Assembly: GCF_011397635.1 (NCBI RefSeq)
Contig: NC_064771.1
Coordinates: forward strand, 17,795,379 to 17,859,378
Length of the DNA stretch: 64,000 bases
DNA from: Epinephelus fuscoguttatus
Taxonomy: Eukaryota > Chordata > Actinopteri > Perciformes > Serranidae
Direction of reading: 5' to 3'
The stretch's first letter is position 1. Every line of letters starts with the position of its first letter. The notes below the pieces were generated by a model. It had not been told where the DNA came from, searched no databases, and worked only from the letters and a program-made list of their open reading frames with translations. Positions 12,801 through 26,897 of the stretch are shown here, piece by piece. Made by a program: the position numbers and the translations under genes.

Positions 12801-15800
12801 CATGTCAGTGAGTAGAAAAACATGGGACAGACAGAATGACTGACTGACAGAATGACACAGTGACAGTTTCCGTGATTATGTACAGCATACCATACCATGA
12901 CTCAGTCATACCAAAAATTAGAAAAAACCCAGAAACATTGGGCCACAGGGGGAGCCACAGCGATCGGTCGCATTTTAGCCATTTTTAGCCATTTTGGCAT
13001 CCTGTTCTACATATCTACCAAGTTTAGTAAAAATAGATCAGTGAAACCCTTGAGATGTTATACACCTTTATGTGATGAGCCACACCCTCCACAATATTCA
13101 TTGCCTTATAGAAGCTCAGTTTTAGTAAGTTTTCCAACTTTTGCCAAGAGGGAACTTTAGATATTGGTCCCTAGATTATGTTCACTAAGTTTCATGCAGA
13201 TCGGTCAAACTTCATAGAAAGAGATCGATTTTAAGTGTTTTTCAAAAAATTCAAAATGGCGGAAAATTTATATAACCAGAAGTTATGGGTTCTTGAGGCA
13301 AATTTGTTCCTCATGAGGAGAGGCATCTCTGTGCAAAGTTTCATGTCTCTACGACATACAGGGCATGAGATATGCCCATTCAAAGTTTGCAATTTCCATC
13401 GGTTGCTATAGCGCCCCCCTTTAGCCAGTTGATGTAATATTGCTTCATACGCATCCTCCCATGACCCTCTACCACTGTGCCAAATTTCACATGGATTGAC
13501 CAAGTCAGTGAGGAGAAAAACGTGGAACAGACACACAGACAGACACACAGACAGAGTTTTCGTCATTATATAGTAAGATCACACACACAAGGGCTGGGTT
13601 TCATTCCCACATTGGGGGCACAGGCATGTATGAAACAGGGGTTTGGTTGTCTTCCACTAGAAAATGTTGAGTGTCGAACACTTAATTATATGCTTTCAGT
13701 GAATTTTTATCTACCAATTTAAGCTTTTTCTGCATGTAAAGAGCAAAACTCCTCTACTACTTTCAGGACTTCAATGGGAAGAAGATGAAGAAGAAGTATG
13801 TTGAAGATTATTTCAGGGTAATGGAGGATAAAGCAGACTTTTCTTCTGAGTATTCACTTGGGAAATCAATCTCCTTGTGAGAAGTGAATATAGAGCAAAC
13901 AAATAAAAGCCTATCTTATACAGCTTAATTAATAAACGAAAGACAATGATGCATCTTGCACATATATAGAAGGCCAGCCCATACTGTGACAAAGAGTGCA
14001 GTGATGTGTACCATAGCAGCAGGCTACATGTCAGTTATAAGTTTTTGTGGGGGTGGATGCATACATATACTGTGGATGACATCATCACAATCTAAGACTG
14101 ATTGAAAGAAAGAGTTGTGCTCCCACAATATTATGACAAGAGAAACTATGGCAACAAGTCTTAGTTCTATAATAGAAGCTCAGTTATTAAAAGTAAGTTG
14201 AGGATCGAAATTCCCCAAGGCGTGGCTGGTGAGTGTATGAAGGTTGTCAGAATCAAGCTATGACTTCCATCAATTTGTAAAATTAACATTTTTATGACAC
14301 ATTTTGATCTGATTGAGACCTAGTCCACACAGACAAAAGTGTATTTGTCAGCAGGGTTTTTCCCTCCTTCATTCTCAAAAAACCTTCCTGTCTATACACA
14401 GTGTTACCAAAGAAATCTCTGTCTAAGTGAAAGCGCAAAAACCCAATTGAAGTACTGTCGAGCATGTCAAACCCACAGGTGATGATATAAGTAACTCTAA
14501 CTCTAAAGAAGAAGAGGAAGACAAAGTTCGTCAATGAACAGCCTAGGAAAAGCTATTAATGGAAGGCCACCTGGAGGAGTGACCTCCGTAGCTCATTCTG
14601 ATGCCTCTGTTTTTCAATACAGTGCAAGAGTAACTTTACATCCACATGCAAACATGAAAAAGATCATCTAAGCAAGATTAGAACCAGGCAGCACATCTGC
14701 CCACGTCTGTCATTGCACGAAATGCCTCATTTGTTACGCCTCACAAAGGAGATAACAGGGCACACTCTGATGTTACAAGCCAAAAACATCAACACTAAAA
14801 AAGTGAGTTTCTGAAGTTGTCACCCTTGACAGAGTTTTAGGGGGAAAAATATTTTTAGGGACTTAAAGTGCTGTTTGCATGTGGATTAAAGGCCAAAAAG
14901 AAAAAGCTACATTAACAAATCCCAGAGACCATGTGGACAAGGCCTGAGACATAAACAGACTTTCTCTGAGTACAAGACCTAGATGAGTGGTACAAATGTC
15001 TGCTTTGCTTCTGCACTGACTATGAGCCATGACCCAAAGCTGTCCAAAGCTTGATTGAGCCTACAGAATGCGAAATCACAGCTATACTGACCACATGACG
15101 TGGGCGCCCTCCTCTGAGACCTCAATCTCAAACTCCACTCTCTCTCCAACAACCACGTGGTAGTCATCCATCAGCTTGGTGATGGTCACAGGGGGCTCTG
15201 GGCAGAGCAGAGAGGGAAGTTAAAATTCATGAATTCAGCAGGAACCTACCTGTAATGCTATATTTACAAATTCACATGAATAATGCCAGATTTTTACAGC
15301 TGATAAACTGCCAAAAATAAGAAGATGCTGCACCTTTGACGAACACCTCTGTGAAGCACTTGTCCTCGCCTACCACACACTCATAGGCAGCATCGTCAGC
15401 CAGGGTCGCCTTATTGATGGTGAGTGTTCTGATATTCCCGGTCGCCTCCATGATGTACCTTGAAAAGTGACAAATAGATTAGAAGTTTACCATTATCAAG
15501 TCACTGACATGTGTTAGTACAAATGTCTTCAAATAATCATGATGAAAAAAGACACTGTGCAGGATTTTCTTAAAAAAGTATAGACTCATGGAGAAGTAAT
15601 CCCTCCCAATCATCACGTATGACCCACTGGAAGTGTGTGGCAGTGTATTTTTCTGCCTGTATTTTCTTATAATCTTCTTATGTTCTGTGTTTGAGACACT
15701 TTCAGGTATGTATCCCTGCAGCAATCAGGTGAGCTCAGGGCTTTATAAAATGTAGCAACCAGGTTCCAGACTGTAAGCAGCAGGCGTTCAAGAGATGGCG

Positions 15801-18800
15801 CAGAAAAAATGCAAGGCGAAACGCCGAACAAGAGTTAATCTGGGACTGATTCTCACTCGTTGGGGAGTGTGTTTACACACAGTAACTGGAATCCTGCATA
15901 GTTAATCTTTAAAGGAATACTGCATTGGTTTACATAAGGCATAACATATCTTAGCAGCAAGACTTGATCAACCCTATGGGAGGCCCCTTATGACAGCCTA
16001 AAAATAAAAATGTGTTAATGGCAACATCATCTCTGAGTATGACTTTGTAGCACCGATAATTTTAGCTTGGTATTTTTAAAACACTGCCCATTAAGTCCAT
16101 CTATGCTTGATTATTAATGTGATACAGCCCAGACACCACTGTCCAATTAAGCAAACATCTTGCATGGAGCTTAGCAAGGTGAAAAAGACACTAAAAAAAT
16201 GTCCATGTGAACCAGTGATAACTGATGTGTGTGCAGGTGGTTATGCTTCTGAGTATGTACTTGGCTGAGGGTTTGATCTCCTGGCCATTCTTCAACCATT
16301 TGACCTGGACGTCGGGATCGACAACCTCACACCTCAGGACAATCTTCTTGCCCTTTTCCACAGAGTAGCAAGATTCGAGCTTCTTCAGGAAAGCTGGGGT
16401 TGAAGGCAGAAATGGAAAAATTTATAATGAGCAAATATCAGTTCACAACACCTCCCCCTTCTGATTCTCTGTGTGCCATTTCATGGTACCCTTCCTCTTG
16501 CCTACTACCCTCCCCGCTGTCCTTTTCCTCTCACCTCCTAATTTACTACCTTCAACACTTCTCCACTTCTCCCCCTCCTTCCACTGCTTGCTTGACCCGA
16601 CTTACCCTCGCTATGCTTGGGCTCGACCTTCATCTTTTTCAGTCGTTTCAGCATGCCCCTCAGGTCAGTGATGCCATACTGAAAGGCGATTTTCTCATAC
16701 TCGCTCGGGTGGGCATTCTTAAGCAATTCCCACACGTCAATATCTGGTTCCACTTTTTGAGGTTTCTTGTTCCTGTGAGTCAGGGCAGAGGGATATGTAT
16801 GTAATTGGGACTGGAGAAGCAAAAATATTTATTTCAAAGGTAACGATCACACCGTGTGCTTTATCATTTTGCAAACTGAATAACAAACAGCCTTCTCTCA
16901 CCTCTTAGTGGCTTTCAGCAGAGCACTAAAATCCAGATCTCCCTCGTCCTCTCCAGCATCCCTGCATGTATAGAAACAGACCTACAGTATACAAATCCAT
17001 TGCCTGAGCATCTTCAAATTTCTCCTAGTAATCTGAGATTAGTAGGACCTTATAAGTACACAGAACTAAGCATTATCTTTAAAGAGTAAGTCATTTTGGA
17101 AAAAAAAAAAATCCTCTTATGAGGATGACAGGTTAATTTTTATTAGTCAAAGTGTGCAAACAATGCAACATTTATTAAATGCTTTGTAACTTCATGGGTT
17201 AGTCAGGTCACTGTTCAGGTCTTAAACTGTTTAAAACTCTTCATTTCAGTGCCCGAACATGGCTGTGCAGTACAACAATTGCAAATAATTAAACAAATCT
17301 AAAAACCTTGTAATGGTAGCCATCTTGTTTTTACATGTATTGGGCTTTTGATACCACTTGATGGCACAAAAAGTGTCCACAAATGAGGATAACAGGTCTA
17401 AGTCAAGCAAAATGAACCATAAGGTGCAGAAAACCTAAAATGTAATGTCATCATATGACAATGCAGGGTCGTAGCGGGGTATATGTATGAAAAGTAATGC
17501 ACCAAAATTTGAATATAACCCACACTATCATGAGCCAATAATTTGTGTATTACCCACATAATCAGGAAGGCTGTGATGACGTGAATAATGCGCTGATGGC
17601 AGTAAGAAAGTAGTATAAACATTGAAAGTCTGCATAAGGAGGCAGGTTGGAGTGCTGGGCGGTTGGAAAACACAGGACTTTCACCCAGGAAACTGGTGTT
17701 CGGGACTGTGTAAAATCAAGTTCATTACCACGTGTCTTCTCCTAAACCTAACCCACATAACTTTACTTGCCTAAATTTATTTATTTATTTATTTTTTTAT
17801 ACTTTATTATACAACAGTTATTTCTGGCCCTGCAATCTGATTGGTTGAGAGACAGTAAAACCATGATGATATTGGAGTACAACATCACGGTTATTTCACT
17901 GTGTATGTATCACTCTGCCTCACAGCTGATTGCAATCAACAATCAAATCAAAACTGACGGTTAGTGTCAGTTAGGTCAGCAGTTGCGTTGTAGGCTAATT
18001 AATTCATCCACTGTCAAACAGCCAAAAATATGGAGTTATTTCTTAAAATAAGTCTTGAATTGAACTATGAATGGTCATCAGAGGAAGATGAGGGAGAGGA
18101 GAAGCTAAATCCATCTGAGCACACATCCAGGTTTGTCAGTGTTTCATCAGCGGAGCTCAATGACTTGGAGAAAAGCAACATACTGTCAGATCAGAAGGCA
18201 GAGTCGGCTGTGCCTGTGAAGCGACAGTCCACCATGCAGTCACCAGAGACTTATTTCACTGGCTGCACAATTAATGGAAACGTGCAGATAAATGTGTATA
18301 AAGAGTAAGTGCCTGGCACACCATGTCTGCGTTACATAGCAATGGTGACAGCGGAGTCCTGAGGGAGCTATTTTTGTTGGCGGAAGACAAATAAAATGCT
18401 TAAATTATCTATTTTGTCCTCATTTTTCAACATTTCTTAATCAGCCTTGCTAATTTAACTGTTGAACTGTTGTATAAAAGCAATATCACACTCAAGCTTG
18501 TGATGTTGTGCTGTGATATCGTCACAGCGGCCTCGTGCCTACGACCGAATCACAGCCGTGACGATATCACAGTGCAACATCACTCCCTCTCGTGTAATAT
18601 TGCTTAATTAATCCCCGATTCAATTTTTCACTCTGTTGTCAATTACACACAGGTCCGAACACACACATGCACAAACTGGACCTATACATGCACTAAGTGG
18701 AGAGATGTCAGAGTGGGCTGCCCATGACAGGCGCTCCGAGCAGTTGGGGGGTTCGGTGCCTTGCTCAGGGGCACGTCGGCGGCTACCAGTCCACGCTCCA

Positions 18801-21800
18801 TATTTTGGTCTGGACGGGGACTTGAGCAGGCGACCCTCCGGTTCCCAACCCAAGTCCCTATGGACTGAGCTACTGCCGCCCCCTAACCTATGTAACTTTA
18901 TGTTAAGTACATAACATGACAACATCATTCATGGGCTGCTAATTCAGATATCATATGAACTGTTGCATGTGCATTTTAGTAAGCTATCCTGCAAGTCGCT
19001 GAATGAGGATGCGCTGAGAACATTCAGGGTAACCAAGCTCAGGCATGCCCTCTGATATGGCATATTATATTTACATTACTGTCATATACCACCTGTGCTG
19101 AAAGACACATTCACACACAGCCACACACACATATTATAAATAGTCTAAGTATGCTTTTCCCCTCTTGTGTATTCCCACACACGCGCACATGTACCCCTGA
19201 GACAGGCTGAAATGCAAACCCCTGTGCCCTTACGCTCTCTTGAAGGCAGACAAAATATCTGCCTGCTGCTCCTGCTGCGCAACTGTAACGAGAGAAGTTG
19301 CAGAGAACGCACATTAGGGCTGGATCAGATCAAAACATCAGCATGTATGGAATCTGTGGCAGCCTCAGCAGGCCAGAGTCTGTTTTCACTTACCCTCCAC
19401 AGTGATCTCAAACGTGGAGCTGTCACACTTGTCCTTTGACGTCACCTCACACCTGTAGCCCCCAGCATCTCCAGCGACCACTTTGATGATCTTCATTTCG
19501 TAGGTATAGATCTTCAGGGAAGGGATTGGAGGGGATATTACTTGAGTACTTCTCAGTTACTTAGTTATTTCAAAAGAGGATCAGATTCTCTGTGTAACAC
19601 ACACCTTGGTATTCCTGTCATAAGTTTCTTTGAACTGCATATGTTTCCCAGCCTTGCTGCCAAGATCCAGCCACTTGCCCTTTAGCCATTTCATGGTGGG
19701 TTTTCTGGCCAGGGTGGAGGAGTCAACCCTGGCAATCAAAGTAATATCCGATCCTGCCATGCACAAACAGCAATTAACCCATATAACATTACAGCTTAAA
19801 CATTACGGATTGCTACTGTTTCCTGTCATCCATCCATTCTCATTTCTAACCTGCAACAGCGACTACATTCTCTGGCGGCTTCTCGACAAAGAGCCCAGTG
19901 AGCTCCGTCATACCGGGCTCTGAAAAGAAGAAGACAGAAATTAGTTCATTTACTCTGAAAAGAAGAAGGTCCTTAAATGGCGGTGGAGGTGTTGACAGTG
20001 TGCAGCAAACCAAAGTGCAAAGGACACAGTGAAGTGCTCGGACATTTTTACAAACAACCATGAAAAAATCTAAATCACATCTGCACACACAGACTGTGTA
20101 CATACACTGCAAACACTAAATAATAAACAAATAGCATCTGGACAAAGTACTAAAACAGAACAGGAAGTATGACATATAAACTATTTCTGCAAACATGTAC
20201 AACATAGTAACATGAAAAACAATGTTGCATTTACTCGCCTAGGTCTAGCTGTAAATAACCAAATGTTCAGTCAAATTACCCATTAGCATTTCCTTAAACC
20301 TATATAATAAGACTTATGTATCAAAACCAGTTGTATCATTGTAGAGTTTGCTTCTTCAAGTGTATTTTAAGTTTGTTTTTTTCCCCGCTTATCACAAATC
20401 AGGCTACTCTCATGCACTGGTCATATGCATTTTTACCAAAGTAATGGACCAGAATTTGTGTATAACGCACGTAATCATGAGCCAGTAATTTGTACATAGC
20501 TCACGTAATTGGACCCACAGGATCAATGCACTGACAAGAGTAAAAAAGGAAGTAGTACAAAGAGCGTAACTTTGTGTAAAGAGGCAGCTTGGGTTGGTGG
20601 GTGGGTCAAACAAACACAGGACTTTCCCCAAGAGACTGCTGTTCAGAACCTTATGAAACCAAGTAAACCTAAGAACTTACTTTCATGAACTTAAGCTACG
20701 TAATTTTGCATTGAATAGGTAATGTTACAATTCACAACCATGTTTCTGATCATAAACCTACCCTACGTAACTTTACTTGCATGTACTTAACCTAAGCACT
20801 TAACTATGTGTTAAGTATGTAACGTAAGAGTGCCATACATGGGGTGCTAGATAGCATTAATTAATGAATTAATTAATGTGCATCTTCGTAAGATAGCATA
20901 CAAACCATTGCATGAGGTTACGTTGCACAATGTAATTACATCTGCCAGTTTTACATTTGATTTTAAGCAAAATTAGTCATGTTCTGGCTTTTCTTGATGA
21001 ATAACAAAAAAGGTGAAGTAAATCTGTGCTAATCTTTAGTGGTTTGTTAAAGGATGAAACCATTTCGCATAAAAATGAAGGACAATTATATAATTTTGTA
21101 ATGAGTTACTGTGCTGTACTCCATGGACTTTGCCAGCAGAACAGCAATGGTGTTTGTCTTTCCCAGTCATAATAGTGAAAAGTCTAAGTTTGTTCCCATG
21201 TTATCCTGTAAACACTTACAACAAAGACACTGAGACACTGAACTTACATAATGCTTCAGAAAACAATGTCATCTGACCAGTAACACACTCCATGTCCACA
21301 GCTCCAAACACATACAAGGACAAGAGAGCGATGTGGATGTGCTTCACATATTCAGGCAGGCAAAAGGTCCAGTGATACATAATCGCTTCGGCAAAGTATC
21401 ATAACCAATTAGAAGGTCCAGAATGTGTTAATGAAGTCTGACTGTGCTAAGTATAAACACTCTGCACCTGTTGACCTCCATACATCAGCAATTTCTACCC
21501 ATATCAAAGATTTAGCATTCAAGTTGCAAATCTGTAAACAATGCATACTTAGTATTAACATTAGCATCTAAATAAAGTCTTAGTTTAAGACCCTGCTTAG
21601 TTTTATATACTCAAAAAATCCCTCGGTTTATACCTGATCCCTAACAAATCCAGTAAGTTAATTGGGCGTGATATTTGACTAACACATAAAAACACATAGG
21701 ATGCATACATCTGCATTTCATAACATCACATTTGCATGCAGTAGATAGTCCCGAACTGTGCCTCCAGCTGGCCCTTACCCTCCTGTTCAGACTGCTCTTC

Positions 21801-24800
21801 GGCTGAGAAAAACAAACATCCCCATTTAACATATGGAAGTATAACAATTTGCAGTTAGACTGTACCATAAGTGAGTGTAAACTCCAAGGCAAGTGAAAAG
21901 CAATTACAGAATGATTATTATTCTGTAGAATTACAACATTAATACACCACACAGTGAAATGCAACCCAAAAGAAACAGAATCAACATCGTGGATGTTATC
22001 AATCAAAACAGAACGTAATCAAATGTTTTGATTATTGCGCTTTTTAATCACCAAACTACTGATGAATTGAAATCACTATGATTACTTCTTTTGGACTGAT
22101 ATTGCAAAAAGGCTGCTTGTCACAAAGGAGGCAATTACTTTACCCCGTACAGAGCGTGTGAACCCCAGGCCGCCTAAATCTCTATCAAAGTTTGTTGCAT
22201 TTCTCTCTCAAGATACCCTATGTCTAATATGACTCTGGGCAAACTGTACACTTGTGCTGCTATAACATTCAAAACACTTCCAATACTGGTGCAAGATATG
22301 CCCCAAACAGTCGCAGTTGGCCAAGTGATGATAATCCCCCCCGCGCACACACTATACCCCCATGGCTTCAAACAGCCTTGGTATGATAAGCACTTCCCAC
22401 ACAGGCATTCCACTCTAATAGACCCACTGTTGGCATACTCAGTGTGGTGCAATTCCCACTCTGGAGTCAGGACTAGGGATCAAACAACATGGAAAATCAA
22501 ACCAGCACCATTTTAAACACAAAGTGTGTGGAGTAGAAAATGTCCTCCTACAAGGTGTATTTATGATTCTTTGTCATTTAAATCATATCCCGAGATTAAC
22601 TCAGCATGATTCCATTAAACTAAGGTAAATTATTCTTTGTATAAGCATGTTACCACAGCTAAAACTGGATACAGATGTCCTGGCATCTAGCCTCGGCTGA
22701 ATTCTGACTAAAGAAAAGTATCCTCAGGTTTCCCTCTGAACTTTCCTCAGCTGCTGTCTTCGGATAAAGCCTATCATACTAGCCATGCCACCAACCCGCT
22801 AATATGTTGAATAAAATCACCTCACCATGTAAAATGAGCATTTTGCTAAACCCTGCTTGCCCAAGAAAAAACAGTGCTCCTGCTGTGGGAGGCCTTTGGC
22901 TGATAGTAACATATGCAAGGTGTTTCTGTTGTGGAGAGTTTCCACTTGCTGAGCCCTTTTACTTCTTTGTTTCATGCTCCAGTTTTCCCCTAATCACGCT
23001 CTGCCACCATGCTTGTCTTTTCTTTCCACTATGTGTGTCTCGGCTTATGCTGAGCTCCGTCTGGAACATCTGCAGAACAATATAAGTTATATACCACTAT
23101 ACTACAGGGGGAGCTTGAAGAGTCCAGCATTTAGTGATAGGAATTCATGACAGGCAAGAAGGACGATGAGATGCGCACCCATACTGTAAACGCTAAAAAG
23201 AGAAAACAGACGGGAAGACGTTTCCTGGAATCCTCACAGGACCCATTCCCCGAAGAATTTATGATGTGACATCCAGGGCAGTGACCAAACTTAACATTTA
23301 ATGATCTCAACCTGGCTGCTTGACCCCTGTCTTTGGTCAGCAGGCCATATGTCAGGGCAAATTTCAAGTCTGCAGCCAACCTCCCCAAGATAGCAGCCTG
23401 GTTATGAGGAGACAAAGCAACCATTGCCACCTTTGGAAGCGTCACCTCTCCCCTGCATACCCCAGAGTCGTCACCCAAGTCTTGCCACACTGACCAACTA
23501 GCCTAAAACGGAAGAAGCCATGATGGGAATTTGGCTATCCTCCCGGTGAAGACACTATAGAGACTTACAGAGCTGACGACTGCTACAGACTTACTCAATG
23601 TGCGATATGTGCACTGCACAAGGGATATGGACTTCCCAGTTGCTGCTACCACTGTTGGTTTAGCCTCAAGTGGGGAAAAGGAAAAGATTGTTAGTGTCAC
23701 TGTTTCCCCTCAGGCTGAGCAGGTACAGGACATTTCACATACATTTTGAAGGGCACCACAGAGAATTAGCAGCCTTCAGCTCCCTGATGTCCTGCCACGT
23801 CCATAACCCTTCTCCATCCAGTCTACTCCTAATCAGTCCAGATAGTCCAACGCACCATTCTGGGAGCTGTGACCCTGAAAGCTCGTGGCAGTCAGGGACA
23901 GCTTTGTAACACAGTAACAGATCTTGAATTTCGCTTGTAAAACTTGAGTTGTGGTGCAACATTTTAAGACAGCTGACTTCTGACTCACACCACACAGCTG
24001 TGATACGCAACCATGGTTTGGTAAGTAAACCATCTACAGGCCTTGGCCCTCAGATGAAGGTTCAGGACATGACCCAGTGTCTTTTTCTTGTGCAGTTTGG
24101 AGGCATTCACTTTGATGTGCTGGCTATGATATCTTGGATGACCTCAGTGCTTGAGCTCCCCTTGCAGTTTCAAAGCAAGGGGAGCTCAATTATACAGTTG
24201 ATGACATAGTATAATGTTAATAAAAGTGTCATCTAATCAGATGACACTTGGTATGTCAACAGCAACAGCTGCCATTGTTCCGCGACGACTGTTACACTGA
24301 AACCACAGCTGTGTTGCCATTCTCGTTGTTCGAATTGCCAGAGGGACAGAGGCAAAAGAGAGCTGATATCACACCTCACAGATGGGATGGGAATGGGCAG
24401 CGCTGTTCGTATAGGGAAACAAATTCTGAATTGCTGAAAGGACATAAACAGCGGGGAGGTGTCTGGTGGCATCAACAGATACAAGTGGAGGAGGACACAG
24501 GTGAATGATATAAGACAAGGGTTGCATCACGCACTAATCCGCAAATGAGGCCACTTTAGTCAGCCCTCTGACGCAGCCAAGGATCTGGTGAGCTGTAGGC
24601 CTGAGGTATGACTTATTCTGAGGGTAACGTCTGCACAGCTGCAAGAAGCCACAGGCTCTGAGGGGGGTTTTTACAAGGGATTTTCATGGGATGGGTGAGA
24701 CATAAGCACTGACGCAAGCAGAGCCACCATGCGCACTTATATTACATATTGCATTTAGGATCTCCACTGTGTGAGAGACAGATTTTTTATTTTAAACCTT

Positions 24801-26861
24801 TCTTTGTCTTTGAGTCAACGATTAGAAGAACATTTTAATGTTCTCTACGGAGCAAAGTAAGAAGCGTGTTTTCACATGTAGCCAAATAAGGCAAACAAAC
24901 AGAAAGCAGCTCACTTAATATGGAACAATACGCTGTAATATCAGTCCAAATTGAAGGAGCCCAAAAGATTTCAAATAATAAGATGAACCCAGGTCTACTG
25001 AACACTTCATATATTATGTGACATCTCAACTAGCACATAATACCATAATTATACTCAATGTTATAAACAGTCAAACCATACTTTTGAAGGGCAAAAGTAA
25101 TTTATCAACCGACACGTCACTATAAACATCACTCTTTTCTTACCATCCCCATCGACATCTGTATCAAGGAAGACAAGGAAGCAAACTTAACTGACAAAAG
25201 CAGCTACTGTGGGAAGCTAATGCTTGTTGCTGCTCAAGAGATGACGTACAGTTGCAACAGAGGCACCATGCACCACCACATTTCGTAAAATTGAGTCCAC
25301 TCCAACTTGTGAATGCATTAACACATTTATAACACATAGAAACCAGCAGGTAAAATACAGTATATGCTTGTATACTGTGCCTGGAAATACAACGATACAT
25401 GACAAAAGTGACCACGTTGGGCAAACTGTAAAACCAAAGCAAGCTTACGTTCACTCATATCATATACTGTACAGTATATGTATATATCAGTCAGATTGTG
25501 GATAAAAGCAAAAGACACTCAAAGTGAAGTCAGTCACTGATTAGCAGATTTACTTTTTTTTCATTGAACTAAAACATTTGTATATGAATTCATGTATTTT
25601 TGGGGTGTCCAAAAATACATAACTAAACCTTGTGAAGGTCACCTGACACAAACCTGAAAGTTCTTTAACGTACAACATAAAATAGTCATGCAAATACTAC
25701 CATTTTCACACAGAGTGGTGAATGTATGCACTCATATGTGAATACATTGGATGGATTATGTAGACGAACATTCACTTTGCAGGATTCTTCCTTACCTCCG
25801 TCTGCGGGAAGTTCATCTAAGGGAAATGAATGAAAATTAGCTCCCAATACATACTGTAATTATTCACTATGTCTAGTCATAAGTGAGAAAGCTGGGGAGA
25901 AAGTTAATAGAAAGTGCGTATTATTCCCTGACGCTAATAGGTGCCTACCATAGTTCTCTGGCTCCAGCTCAGCTGAGTAAATAAAAATCATGGTTAAGTG
26001 ATCGGAAACAGAAAGATGATGAGACCTGGACAACATTCAGATGGCAGCATCTCCGGGTAAAGTCAACCAAAACACATAAACAGAGACGACTTGCTCACAC
26101 TTCACATGCCTGCGGTGAAATGTAACCCCAAAGGTCATTGTCAGAGTTCACAGATGTGGAAAAAGCATCCAGTTGCAGTCAGTCAGTGTTTATTAAAATC
26201 CACACAGATGGCGTGTCCGCTTCATACACTTCTGTACAATCCAAAAGAAACAACTTTGACATGCTAAACTTTTTTTTTCAACACAAAAAGGGAACAAGAG
26301 CATTAACAGAGGGACAACAGAGGGAAGTTGATCCACATGATGCTGCAATACACAGTACATACATGTGCATGACATCACGTCGTAAACTGAGGGAATAAAA
26401 CCACACACTCCAGATGTTGTTTCACATATGATGCATGCTGTAGGCTAGTGAAGGAATGCAAACACGCTGAATCGAAGTGGCATAATAATTACATTATCCC
26501 CCTTCAGCGGGTCCATGTTGTCTCACATGATGTGATTGACTTATAGGCCTATCGTCTTAACTCCGTAATTGCTCAACTTATTATCTATAGCACAATCACT
26601 TGTTCTGTATTATTCACATAATTACACTGACTGATTAGTTCAAATGCATTTCCCAACACTCAACTCAAACCCACTCCATGTCACATATTAACACCGTGTG
26701 AATGCACCGAATCAATCTAAAGTCACAAAAAACAGGGGTAGAAAAGGAAAAGAAAAAGGTTGTCCCTCACCCTCTTCTGCTGGCTCCTCTGGAGCTAAAA
26801 TTAGTGGATTTTTTTTGTTATACATAGCACATGAAAAGTAACACCATGGCAGCTCCATTGG

Positions 26862-26897
<36 letters not shown>

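Larger units (their letters stand above)
17445..19010. repeat. Dispersed repeat copy 1 (split by insertions at 17.77-18.88 kb)
   Basis: 17445-17770 and 18886-19010 together match 20410-20935 in order and orientation (gagccartaatttgtrtat, ggaaaacacaggactttc-like, ctttacttgc, gttaagta). Confidence 0.7.

Noticed and set aside
16400-16804. 134-codon plus-strand frame
   Set aside because: Antisense shadow of mybpc2 exon 13 and its pyrimidine-rich intron.
23131-23490. 119-codon minus-strand open frame inside a mybpc2 intron
   Set aside because: No family recognised, no splice or start support. Neighbouring frames run on both strands with no common gene direction.
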